Below are positions 49,901 through 57,689 of a stretch of 64,000 nucleotides of DNA, one piece after another. Origin of the DNA: Symsagittifera roscoffensis (Eukaryota; Xenacoelomorpha; Acoela; Convolutidae); assembly GCF_963678635.1 (NCBI RefSeq), contig NC_087064.1:49583346-49647345 (forward strand), given 5' to 3'. Position 1 is the first letter of the stretch; every line of letters begins with the position of its first letter. The position numbers and the translations under genes were made by a program. Under the pieces are notes generated by a model, which saw only the letters and a program-made list of their open reading frames with translations, had not been told where the DNA came from and ran no database searches.

Positions 49901-52900
49901 AAACCATTGAGCGCCGGGAACTAAGCCGACAAATATAAACAGACAGACGATAGTCCGAAAAAGCACATAAACTAGTTGGCAAAAAAAGGCCCAGCCGGAT
50001 TCGAACCGCAAATCTTCGCCGTCTCAAGCAGTTTTTTTTATACAACGCGCCACATGTTTGATTGGATTTCAATTTATAATGACCAAGCGGTAATAAAGCC
50101 AAAAAAACCTAATCAGAAACCCTTCATGTCGAAAAGACATATAAAAAAATTCTAAACTTATTTTAAAATTTCCTCTCAGAGGACACACACGCGCACAAAA
50201 ACTTTTTTCGGACGTAACGACGAAATAAAAGGCCACTAAGTCGATGTTAATTAGGCAGACATTTATTAAGCCAATAAAAAAGACGAAAAAAAGAAATTTC
50301 AACAAACCGAGCTGGTAAAATTACAACCAATGTGAAAAGCAAATTACAATTCGGGCCGGATTTTTAAAATGCTGAAGTTGACTGCAATGAAAATTGTTTA
50401 CAGCTAAAATAAATGATTGTTAGATAAGGCAACTAAGCCGACAAAACATAACAGACAAATAGTAAGCCGTTTTTTAAACCAGAACATTTACCGTTTGAAA
50501 AAAAACTGGTCCTGGTCAGATTCGAACCTAAGTCAGTACCTTAGCCATCCTAGGCGTATGCTATACCACCAGCCTAAGTTGCCAAGAGACACTACAAAAT
50601 TTGAATATGAACCAAGGAAGGTACCACCAGGAGTCCAATGCGTCTGTGGACAGAAGTGCTTACGGGAAAAAAAGTCTAGTACCCGATTGCAATACCATTG
50701 GTATCCAGAGGGTAAAAAATTACTGGAAGCAATGAATCAGCTTTAAATGAACAAATACATATCGTTCAAGGAAATTTGCAACTTGTAGTGGAAAAAATAT
50801 GTCGCGTAACTATGATTCAGCTTATGCACAAAAGGCTTCAAGCCATATTAGGAAATTTCACTCAGAGTGACTTCAAGATAACGAGGTCAAGGGAGATAAA
50901 ACTTCTTGTTTTAGTATGAAGACGTCGAATAAATTCGAAGCTGAATGTGGGAAAACAGTTAGACCTTTTTCCGCTCATTTTCGATAGCTTTGAATTGTTC
51001 AACAGCAAGTCCCACATTTGCCAGCAGCAAGTCTGTCGCCCGGCTCTTCGATCCCGGCTGGTAACCTTGATGTCTCCCATGTCCATGATGTGAGTTATTA
51101 CCATGCATGCCTCCACTAGCCCCACCCGCTGAGTCATAACTCTGTTTGAAACGGTTGCCATTATTGCTCCTGTTCTGCATTTGACCCCCGTGATTTCCAC
51201 GATTGACTGACATCTTCGTCCCTCCGTTTGACAAATTCATCCAGTTATTGGGTTGACTCTGGACTTTGAAATTAACAGCCGAACCAAAATTGGGACCTCC
51301 TTGCTCCAAGATATCCTTTTGACTTGGAGCCATGAAAGCGGGATTTTGCATGTTACTTGGTGCCATACTATTCTTCATACTTTGATTTCCGGACCCCATA
51401 ACATCCTTAACCATTTCCGAGCCAGTATTCATGGATGCCAACAACGTCATGTATGCATTCAGATCAAATTGGTTCTGGTTGAAATGGTTAGAATTGCTTG
51501 AATTTGGAAGATTGTATTGAGTCGTTGCTGGAGTAGGTGTGACCGAAAAAGGTCGCGGACAATCAAACTTAAGCTCGTCTTTATCATCGACTAAATTAAT
51601 GTTTCCGTTGGGCAAAGTTTGCTTGTGATTGTCTTGGAAAATCGATTGTTGTTGACTAAGCAGCTCGTTGAAAAGAGTATAATTGAAATTGATATTGCGC
51701 ACAAGGTTATTGGCTCCATTGTTTACGTTGGCTTTTCCCGAGACGTTCAGAGGGCTCTGCGATGATGCATTTTGAAAGAGTTCAAGTGGCGTACTGGCGC
51801 TTGTCGCGGGATCTGAGGCCATGTTGAGTAGACTTTGTTGATTTTGCAGCATGAGTAAAGCTAAAATCATAGCGATGAGTTACTAAATTGAGGAAGCAAA
51901 ACTCACGCCAAAGCTCCTACAAATTCGTGACTTTATTTTACCACGAAAAAACTTTGCCTATTTCTCCACAATGACAATACCCCTCAGTATCAGTATATAC
52001 TAACTAAAATTAAAGCACATTTTTGAAGGATTTTTGTTTTATAAGATTTTTTTACAAGCCGCCGCAGCCCAGCTCCCACCGTTCTACCCTGGACATTTCT
52101 TCCGAGGGGAGAGAGATGTCATCTATTTGGCCGCAGCCGGTACCACCTTGAGGAGGCGGATCACACTTCCACTTCAACTGTGACCGAAACGGGATTCGAG
52201 TATAATTTCGGCACCTTTTTTCATTTGACCCAAATTACCCTCAGCCCATTTTTTAAAATCAAATTGGATTGTAACAGAAGGAGGTCAAGAGATCAAAAAC
52301 TTAGCCATCAAAAGTTATCGTAGTCAAACGTCAGACCTTAACTTTTTAAAACCACAGAACGACGAAACAAGAATTATAGCGCAGAAATTTTGCCGATTGA
52401 CTTTTCTAAAGACAGATAGGTCTTTAATTTACCTTGGAAATAAGGTAGGTGCGTGTAGAGCAAGGAGGCCAAATTAGGGTTCATATCGCTGCTAGTATTC
52501 GAGTTTGGTTTGACTGGATCAGACTCCATCCTACTCGGCATCTTTGGAACACAAAACGGAAAATCCATCAAGCCAGACGGTTGTTTATTCTTGTCGAAAC
52601 TTTTTGCATTGTTGACCTGAGATGACATAGTAGATCCGTTGCCAAGGGAAACTACGTTCTGAGTCAGGCTATTTTTCAAAGCAAGAGCGTTCAGCATGCT
52701 TTGCAGTTCATCTAAATTAGGAATTAAAATAATGATAATGAATTTTTTGATAGTGAAAAACATAGCCAACAGACAGTTGGAAAAGAGCCAATGAATGCAA
52801 GTAAGCCGAAAAAAAATATTATTTACGAACTTTCGAAAAAGAATAGATGTCCTTAAAGCTCTTTTTAATTCCAGAAAAGTGTATGATTGACACTTATTTG

Positions 52901-55900
52901 ATCAATAAACCCAATTTAAAAAAACTGGAGTAATAGGTAATTTTTTTTAGTTCACTGAGAAATCTGAAAAATAAACTCCTTTTCGAAACTAGAAGTCGAT
53001 CACATTTTTATGAACTTTACATTTTTGCTATTTGACAGGAGTTTGCCTTTCTTTTAAAAAAGAAATCAATTAAACTTGAAAAGAACTAACCGCAAAGAAC
53101 TAACCGCAAAAAACTATACTTGAGCCTCGTGAACAAATTTTAAGACCTTTCAAGAAAAAACTACGTTCACCGACTCTTAACGAGAATGATGTTTGCGTTT
53201 GAAATAATGAGAAGTGTTTCGATATTCTTGTATCCAGACAATTCGGCCAAAGACAATTCAGCCGAATTGAAATTCAGACAATTCAGCCAAAATTATGCAG
53301 AAAATTGAGCCATAGACAATTCAGCCAAAAATATAGTGACCGACGCAGTCGCGCCAACGTGTTGCGAGCTTGCCAACAGAGGGTAGAACTCTATACGAAA
53401 TTTAGAGCCGATTATCGCCGCAAAGCGGCGACGCGCGCGTAGCGCGCCTACCGGCGACCTTAAACCGAGAAAGAGCTCCAATTCCGATATTTTTCTTTCG
53501 AATTTAGCATTTTGTAAAACTGGCTGAATTGTCTCAGGCTGAATTGTCTCAGGTTGAATTGTCTGTATATTTTTGGCTGAATTGTCTGAATTTCAAATTG
53601 GCTGAATTGTCTTTGGCCGAATTGTCTGTGCGCCATTCTTGTTCTTTATTTATTGACTACTGACCTTGCGATTGTATATCAGACACAACTGGAGGCAAAG
53701 ATCCGTTGATATTGCACTGGGGAAGTGGGGAATAGGGAATGAGATCCAGAGCACCTGGACACAGTTGGTGCGCAACTTCGAACAGCTCCCTCTCTTTGAA
53801 ACTCATGTCTAAACAAAATTGAAATGAAAAAGAAAAACAAAACAGAGGCGCCTCTGAGGCACCAATACCCAATCTGTATGGTTTTCACGTAGTCGAAAAT
53901 TCTTCAAAAAAAATGATATTTAGGTATCTATATTAGCTTAAATTTTATTTCAACAACCTAAGTTTTAAACACCAGGCATGCATCAGCAAAACTTTTGTTG
54001 TCAAACAGTATAGTAATTAACTTTACTAGCAAATAAAACTTTTTTAAATACGCACAATCTCAAATGGAATCGAATTTTAAATGCCAAAACATTTAGTCCA
54101 GAGAGAGTAGTATGGTTCAGAAGTTTTAGCAGTCATTACTTTTCAATTTCGATTCCGCAATTCGACTCTATCTCAAGTTCGGATAAATATATGTGAAATT
54201 ATTCAGGAGAATGCATTAAAAACAATTAAGGAAAACGACCTTGACCTTTGGTAGCCAGAACTATTCAAACTTTCTCACATATGAAACTCTCAAATCAAAT
54301 TTTTTCGAAATTCGATTTTACTAAGGATACCTGTAAACCAGAACTCGTGACCTAATCTTATACGAGGAAAACATTTAATCCGTTCGCCAGGTCCAATAGG
54401 CATAGCAAAGAACGCAAGCAAAAAAAAGGAAATCAGAATTACATTTTTTGCAGAATGAAAATATCTATATACTCGTTCCTATATATGCGTTCATGTACGT
54501 CGATAGTCCTAACATCCGTTCAATTAGGCCCATTGATGAATTAAAACAAGAGGAAATCATCAACACATCTAAGCGAACGGCCGGAAACCAATAAGTATGC
54601 ATTAACAAAACCCATGAAAAGACCTCAGCATTACCCACAACAAAAAATTAGGCCCCTTGATAAATTAAAATAAAACAAGAGGCCAAATTTTTATATAAAC
54701 TCACTAAATAGTTTCAGATCAGTGCTGCGAAAAAGTTCACTATATAGGGGCTAGCCCTCTTAATCAACTGAATCATCACAGGAGCGACCAAATTGTAACA
54801 AGTTTCCTCGAATATCAACTATCTTAAACTCTCCAGCAAACCAACTCAGATACGCCTCTGAGGATAAAGCAAAATGTGTTCAAGAGGTGCGTTTCAACAA
54901 CGAAAAAAGCCTAGGCATCATGCCAAAGGATAATATTGCAATTTCACATCAAATAAAAACAGTAGCGACAATAAAACAGAAAACGAAAAAAAAATGAAAA
55001 AACAAAAGCTGAGAGAGGAGATCAGAAATGACCAAGAGAGAAAGTGATCCAGAGCCGGCGAACGTTTGAACACCAATGGTAGTTGTTCTTTGAATTAACC
55101 TCAAATACACGAGAAAACAATCAACGGCGAAAAAATCAACCCTAAAAAATTTAGGAAAACCATTCAACGGCGAAAAAGTTCGATCTTCAGCCGCTTTTTT
55201 TCAGAGCACTCCAGTACAGTTGACAAAATTTTTGGATACCGAACTTTGTACAGGTCTTGAAAAAATGACTACAAAAACAAATCATTCAAAAAAATTCCAC
55301 TTTTTAGCAGACATTTTTTGAGTGTTTGAAGTTTTTGATTCCCAAAATGGCACTAGAAATCTCCAAAAACTAATTTCAATTCAGTTAAAATAAACTTAAG
55401 CATAATGTTCGAATCACGACTGATATACCACTCAACTCTCCGACAATTATTTGTGGTAGCTGGAAACAAACTGCACCCAGCTAGTTTGGGGACTAGGACC
55501 GGTCAGCCGTCCTACAGCTCGTGTATCCTGGACAAAATACGCGAAAAATTGGACTTAACATACCATGGCCAAATTTTTGATAAATCTAGATACGAATAAA
55601 AAAATTATTGAAAGAAATGATATCGCACCAATCTATGCTGATTGCTCAGCCATCTAGCATTCTTTTTTGCCGTTCTCTACTCAACGTAATTCAAAGGCAA
55701 CCAACTGACTTTTTTTTCGACTTACGTCTTATGTAACTTTCGAATTCGTCAAACGAATTGCACTTTGTTTCCCTCAGAACTCGGGGAGGTATTTGGAAAC
55801 ACAATGCTTTCTGAGTTGCATTTTCATTCATGAAAGGCTCAACTGCTTTGTTTCTAGCTTGATTTAAATTCATCTGCTGTCGTTTTAAATAGTTTTCAAA

Positions 55901-56640
55901 CTCTTTTTTGGACGAATACTGCGAAGGAATAAACGATTCGGAAGTGTTCTGATTTGTGAAACCCTGAACAGTTTCCGGTAAGCCCAAAACTGCATTATGG
56001 TCCGTCATCTTTGAATTAGCACGTGACATGTGGTCCGTCCAGATTTGATTCAAGTTAAAATAATCATTTGGGACACCTTGAGCAATCAATTCGCTATGAC
56101 ACCCGTTTGACTCCAGCTCCGGATCACATACTGGCTGCACATTTTCCTGGCAATTAAGCATATGTAATTCTGGATTAAAATCGTTAAGGAAAGCCTTGTT
56201 AGAATCAAATCCAAAAAAAAATTAATCATTTTCTTCTGGTAACAGTCGATTGTATTAGGTAATTATAAAAAAACTTATGAGAAAATACCAACCATTTTCT
56301 GCTCTAATTGAAGCCGTTGTCCAGATCGCGAACCATCAACTTGTTTCACTCTTTCTTCTTTATCTTCGAGTTTCTCGGCCTCATGATTCGCAATAAACGG
56401 TGACCAAAACTGAAATGGGTCGGTGAGAAGCTTATTAACAGCCAACTCACTGCCCTCAGATGAATTTCGATAGGATATATCATTGTTTTTGGACTCCGCC
56501 CAAGCTGCCTCAAAGGCCGAGTTGTCGTTCAGTGTTGGGACTTGTGATTCTTTTCCAATTGATTGGTTTTCGTTTTTGTTCCTAATCTGAGCAAAATTTT
56601 CAAAAAATGGGATAGATACTTCGGAATTAAATCCAGGCAT
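25631..56640 (-). CDS. MEIOC: Meiosis-specific coiled-coil protein MEIOC orthologue (gene span)
   Basis: Exons at 56640-56289, 56169-55726, 53808-53665, 52711-52433, 51860-50965, a 141-nt exon present three times (42346-42206, 38503-38363, 34660-34520), 30160-29902 and 25905-25631. All junction phases agree, giving 929 aa with one copy of the repeated exon (1,023 with three). The N-terminal two thirds are Asn/Ser/Gln-rich and look disordered. The C-terminal part carries the conserved MEIOC domain: [31 protein letters not shown] with ANRQR, and [11 protein letters not shown] followed by MQWVFLQ. MEIOC acts in the germ-cell cytoplasm with the RNA helicase YTHDC2 to establish the meiotic prophase programme, analogous to fly Bam-Bgcn. 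The identification rests on my recollection of the vertebrate domain; the N-terminal exons are tied in by phase and continuity only. Confidence 0.88.
25971..26150 (+). repeat. ~400-bp dispersed element, truncated by the GATG array
   Basis: Head ACATAGCCAACAGACAGTTGG lies 65 bp from the MEIOC last-exon acceptor. Only about 180 bp remain before the tetranucleotide array begins. Confidence 0.65.
26157..27790. repeat. Degenerate GATG/GGAT tetranucleotide array
   Basis: About 1.6 kb dominated by GATGGATGG, GGCTGGATGG, GATGAATGG and similar words, all on one strand. It sits inside the intron before the last MEIOC exon. The array is interrupted at about 27525-27615 by unrelated sequence (GACCTCAAAAACGACATGATC) that belongs to the 160-bp repeat family. 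The long - strand open frames rich in His, Pro, Ser and Ile here are by-products of the repeat. Confidence 0.92.
27795..28160. repeat. Copies of the ~160-bp diverged repeat
   Basis: Segments like ATGTCTCGGAAACTAAAGAG, GCAAATTTTGCAAT and GAGTACCGCTATAGAGTTGA recur here with the same order as in 32480-33260. Confidence 0.5.
28161..29901. other. Rest of the MEIOC intron before the last exon
   Basis: A tail fragment of the roughly 400-bp element (about 28365-28510, with GCTGTTCGATAGTGAATT and GGACCTTTATAAGAAAG) and a CACAGAGGCGAAGC motif near 28980 are recognisable. No other gene is seen. The + strand open frame at 29642-29851 has no family resemblance. Confidence 0.45.
29902..30160 (-). CDS. 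MEIOC: MEIOC exon encoding the central part of the conserved domain
   Basis: Acceptor TATTTACGCAG|GTGCTGATG (phase 0) and donor GACAAAG|GTGGGA (phase 1). It encodes [15 protein letters not shown], then [19 protein letters not shown] and [10 protein letters not shown]. These align with the MEIOC segment that ends in QSRRKDE and ASNRQRQ. A Met/Asn/Gly-rich linker follows. Confidence 0.9.
30161..31570. other. MEIOC intronic sequence with dispersed motifs
   Basis: No exon recognised. The motif AGAGGCAAAGCTGCA-TTCGCA and variants occurs near 30680, 30920 and 31062, suggesting a third short dispersed repeat family. Confidence 0.45.
31575..32125 (+). repeat. ~400-bp dispersed element, compound copy
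   Basis: Head CGTAGCCAACTGACAGTTGG and body up to about 31920. A second, overlapping 3' part follows (AATTCAGAGAGCGCATTTTGCC, as in the 22.65-kb copy), ending GACCTATATAAGAGTACTCAC. Confidence 0.65.
32480..33260. repeat. Diverged ~160-bp tandem repeat, about five units
   Basis: The phrase ATCTC-AAACTAA followed by TTTGAGCA/GACCAGTCA, then GAGGC-AAATCTG-AAT, AGAGTACC-TGA and GGGTTGAGAATTTCA recurs near 32503, 32665, 32825, 32985 and 33145. Related copies lie at 27.5-28.2 kb in the next intron. Confidence 0.75.
33921..34169 (+). CDS. Unknown open frame, 82 aa
   Basis: ATG-started frame ending [15 protein letters not shown] do not recognise the protein. It lies inside the MEIOC intron on the opposite strand. 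The left breakpoint of the 3.84-kb triplication (34129) falls inside it, so only its last codons recur in the other two units. It may be a chance frame or an exon of a nested or retroelement gene. Confidence 0.2.
   Translation: MSKFHNFSVKLGVKQISSYELVRIKECLVKHNNKHDGSQTTHYYIPFRVKLTHPMSTSGKLYPPLKARLFGYCSYEDKIKLN
34520..34660 (-). CDS. MEIOC: MEIOC repeated exon, copy 3 in transcript order
   Basis: 141 nt, phase 0 at both ends. Acceptor TTTGCTAG|ACTGAGG and donor CCAAAA|GTAAGTAG. It encodes [18 protein letters not shown], then [19 protein letters not shown], which matches the N-terminal part of the conserved MEIOC domain. It joins the previous exon as [14 protein letters not shown]. Its protein is identical to the 38-kb copy. 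Confidence 0.9.
34661..35674. other. Unique intron part of the repeated unit
   Basis: Roughly 1 kb between the exon and the satellite array, repeated in each unit. It contains the + strand open frames 34680-34868 and 35466-35669 discussed separately; no RNA or splice-defined exon is recognised. Confidence 0.5.
35466..35669 (+). CDS. Unknown open frame, 67 aa, three copies (also 39309-39512 and 43152-43355)
   Basis: A frame ending just before the satellite array in each 3.84-kb unit; it opens with TTG, not ATG, so no true start is evident. It contains CSQAC and ends HGRWGSG. Two copies are identical; the third differs by Gln to Lys and Pro to Leu. Both changes are amino acid-altering, which gives no sign of constraint. 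Function unknown, possibly chance. Confidence 0.2.
   Translation: MKNYLQNCTGGTPTKLCSQACQSREIKKSEQLCLYFEKMVYKDPENKEHTIDTLNDENTVHGRWGSG
35675..37970 (+). repeat. 540-bp hairpin satellite array in unit 1
   Basis: Units start at 35675, 36218, 36754, 37291 and 37823 (last one truncated). Each begins with GTTCCG plus the palindrome ACTTTCGATACGAAAGT and passes through GCTCGGGGTGGG. A CG-rich inverted segment with ACGCGCGATATAATTCG and GCTATTAACGCGTAAGC follows. Each ends with a hairpin, CAGGGCTTCGCCCTG or the variant CTGGGCTTCGCCCTC. The two end variants alternate from unit to unit. Confidence 0.93.
38363..38503 (-). CDS. MEIOC: MEIOC repeated exon, copy 2 in transcript order
   Basis: Same 141-nt exon with the same intact splice sites. 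The protein is identical to the 34.5-kb copy. One synonymous change (GAA for GAG in QKEHPK) is shared with the 42-kb copy. Confidence 0.9.
39518..41813 (+). repeat. 540-bp hairpin satellite array in unit 2
   Basis: Units start at 39518, 40061, 40597, 41134 and 41666, in register with the array of unit 1 and nearly identical to it position by position. Confidence 0.93.
42206..42346 (-). CDS. MEIOC: MEIOC repeated exon, copy 1 in transcript order
   Basis: Same 141-nt phase 0-0 exon, first to be met after the 51-kb exon. It differs by Glu to Lys in LFPEHDM (here LFPKHDM). Splice sites are intact. Confidence 0.9.
43361..47655 (+). repeat. 540-bp hairpin satellite array in unit 3 (eight units)
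   Basis: Unit starts at 43361, 43906, 44441, 44978, 45514, 46052, 46586 and 47123. The array ends cleanly after GAGCAGTCTTGTT at 47655, next to unrelated sequence. Confidence 0.93.
47656..48849. other. MEIOC intron sequence beyond the satellite array
   Basis: A + strand ORF of 112 codons (48461-48799) contains [21 protein letters not shown] do not recognise it, and it may be a chance frame or part of an old insertion. Otherwise no feature is seen. Confidence 0.35.
48850..49245 (+). repeat. ~400-bp dispersed element, head-truncated
   Basis: Body phrases ATGGTTGACACTTTTTTTGAT and CCACTTTCGAAAATAGAAATG are followed by the tail CGACCTATATTAGTACCGTC. Confidence 0.55.
49756..50060 (-). repeat. 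Two tRNA-derived SINE-like copies
   Basis: Each copy begins (on +) with AACTAAGC-GACAAA-ATAA and ACAGACAGAC. Each ends with a tRNA-like part on the - strand: GCAGTTCGATTTCAG (about 49840-49855) and GCGGTTCGAATCCGGC (about 49993-50008). These are good box B / T-loop matches, and both share GCTTGAGAC upstream of the T-arm. Two insertions of the same family side by side. Confidence 0.55.
50431..50590 (-). repeat. Third tRNA-derived SINE-like copy
   Basis: It starts AACTAAGCCGACAAAACATA. On the - strand GGCTGGTGGTATAGCATACG (box A-like) and TAGGTTCGAATCTGACC (box B) are spaced as in a tRNA. The anticodon stem is imperfect. A + strand open frame across it (50417-50746) is not considered a gene. 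Confidence 0.55.
50965..51860 (-). CDS. MEIOC: MEIOC large central exon
   Basis: Acceptor TATGATTTTAG|CTTTACTC, phase 1, giving [13 protein letters not shown]. The donor is GGAAAAAG|GTCTAAC, phase 0 and rather weak. It encodes about 300 residues rich in Asn, Ser, Gln, Gly and Met, typical of a disordered RNA-protein region. It ends in the helical [20 protein letters not shown] plus ERKK, which opens the conserved domain. Confidence 0.9.
52433..52711 (-). CDS. MEIOC: MEIOC exon 4
   Basis: Acceptor CCTAATTTAG|ATGAACTG and donor TTTCCAAG|GTAAATT, both phase 1. It encodes [14 protein letters not shown] through [10 protein letters not shown]. Low-complexity polar sequence, placed by phase and continuity. 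Confidence 0.82.
52768..53165 (+). repeat. ~400-bp dispersed element in MEIOC intron 3
   Basis: Head AACATAGCCAACAGACAGTTGG starts about 56 bp from the 3' splice site of exon 4. AAACTAGAAGTCGATCAC is in the middle. The tail is eroded. Confidence 0.7.
53235..53628. mobile_element. MITE with repeated terminal inverted repeats
   Basis: The left end starts CAGACAATTCGGCC and repeats AGACAATTCAGCC several times. The right end is the reverse complement (GGCTGAATTGTCT repeats ending GGCCGAATTGTCTG). Together they give inverted ends of about 60 bp. The core is a GC-rich double hairpin, CGCCGCAAAGCGGCG and GCGCGCGTAGCGCGC, at 53416-53447. ATTCTTGT flanks both sides a few bases out (53224-53231 and 53635-53642) and may be an 8-bp target duplication, as in hAT elements. 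No coding capacity. Confidence 0.75.
53665..53808 (-). CDS. MEIOC: MEIOC exon 3
   Basis: Acceptor AATTTTGTTTAG|ACATGAG and donor TCGCAAG|GTCAGTAG, both phase 1. 144 nt encoding [20 protein letters not shown] and [17 protein letters not shown]. Confidence 0.82.
53809..55725. other. MEIOC intron 2
   Basis: AT-rich. No repeat family or gene is recognised; the + strand frame 55405-55599 is unassigned. Confidence 0.5.
55726..56169 (-). CDS. MEIOC: MEIOC exon 2
   Basis: Acceptor TTTTAATCCAG|AATTACAT, phase 1, and the strong donor AGAC|GTAAGTCG, phase 1. It encodes a polar, likely disordered stretch with [16 protein letters not shown] and [16 protein letters not shown]. Confidence 0.82.
56289..56640 (-). 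CDS. MEIOC: MEIOC exon 1 (start codon)
   Basis: ATG at 56640 is the first Met after an in-frame TGA 21 nt upstream. It encodes [19 protein letters not shown] onward, with [11 protein letters not shown] and [14 protein letters not shown]. The donor is GGTTG|GTATTTTC, phase 1, joining to exon 2 as KMVELHMLNC. An overlapping frame from 56723 is open but cannot join exon 2 in phase. Confidence 0.8.
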
Positions 56641-56668
56641 ATTAGCATAAATTGTTGCTCAAGACGTT

Positions 56669-56714
56669 CTAAAAAAATTGAATCAAATGACGCCACAGAA
56701 AACTGATTCCTTAC
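56669..56714 (-). other. Probable 46-nt intron in the MEIOC 5' UTR
   Basis: GTAAGGAATC to TTTTTTTAG, 46 nt, lies 28 nt before the start codon. Alternatively the acceptor receives a trans-spliced leader. A fragment of the roughly 400-bp element (ATAGCCAACAGACAACG) begins just upstream at 56760. Confidence 0.5.
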
Positions 56715-56966
56715 CCATTTCAAATTTTTTTTAAAATATATTTAACATCTTTAAGAGAAAATAGCCAACAGACAACGAACTTAACAAAGATACCTTGCAG
56801 AAAATCTACTGGCACTTTTGTATTAGACACTATTCCGAGGAAAACAAATGCACATGGAGAATAGGTAATAGCAGATGTGCAACCTGTAACATCACAAACA
56901 AGATAAAACTAAACCAATGAACTTGAATCTGGGTGCGAACCCTTGAGAACTGTCTCTAAATTTTTT

Positions 56967-56987
56967 ACTACTACTACTACTACTACT
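56967..56987. repeat. (ACT)7 microsatellite
   Basis: Seven perfect ACT triplets. Confidence 0.95.
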
Positions 56988-57106
56988 GTTAAAAATTACC
57001 AAATGAACAGAAGTAAACATTATAACAGAACAATTTGTGTGAAAGACACTTGAATTTCAAAAAAACATCAGTTCAGTTCAGTTGTTTTTTTTTTATCTTT
57101 TAGGCG

Positions 57107-57235
57107 TTTTGTCGCCTTTATCGATCAGCTCATGATGTACTCCTTTTCGATTAATTCGACTCAAATTTATTATGTTCAAGTTCAATGAGTACTGATCATA
57201 TAGGCGATTTTGCGCCTCTTTCGATCAGCTGTAAA
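57107..57235. repeat. Paired hairpins followed by a shared CGATCAGCT segment
   Basis: GGCGTTTTGTCGCC followed by TTTATCGATCAGCTC, and about 95 bp later GGCGATTTTGCGCC followed by TCTTTCGATCAGCTG. It looks like a diverged duplication of a hairpin-bearing element. Confidence 0.5.
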
Positions 57236-57689
57236 GCTCTCAAAACAAAAATGTTATAAAAATTATGACAGACACTTTTCTATAAAGAGAAAAACTTTTT
57301 GGCTCAATCTGAGAAAAACTAGATCATAGGTAACTTTAACTTTCTGCTGGAAATCCATAAATTGAAATCAAACTTTGAACAAAATATTTCACTTTTATTG
57401 CAGGATTTCAGCTTTGCACAATGTAAATTACGAACGTTTTCGCACATTTGTACATCATCAGGCTTTAAAACAATTGAAATTTACAAAAATGATCATCGAT
57501 CATAAAAATATCATAAGATATTGGACTATAAAAAAATTATAAGACATTTGTTCTACCAATGCCTATTTTCAGGTTATGAAGGACTTCTTAACACTATCTA
57601 GCGTCTTGGCAGGAAAACACGATTGCAATAAAAATGAATTCGTCCATTTTTCACGATTCTAGCCGTACTAGTCCTTTTGTATTACCCGC

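Noticed and set aside
50508-50584. A functional tRNA gene on the - strand
   Set aside because: Box A and box B are good, but the acceptor and anticodon stems pair poorly, and the sequence is attached to a repeated SINE-like body.
52080-52200. GC-richer patch in MEIOC intron 4 that might be an exon
   Set aside because: Stop codons interrupt the - strand frames I checked, and the flanking exons already join in phase without it.
56529-56723. 64-codon - strand frame overlapping MEIOC exon 1
   Set aside because: It stops inside the exon and cannot join exon 2 in phase, while the chosen frame does and has an upstream in-frame stop.
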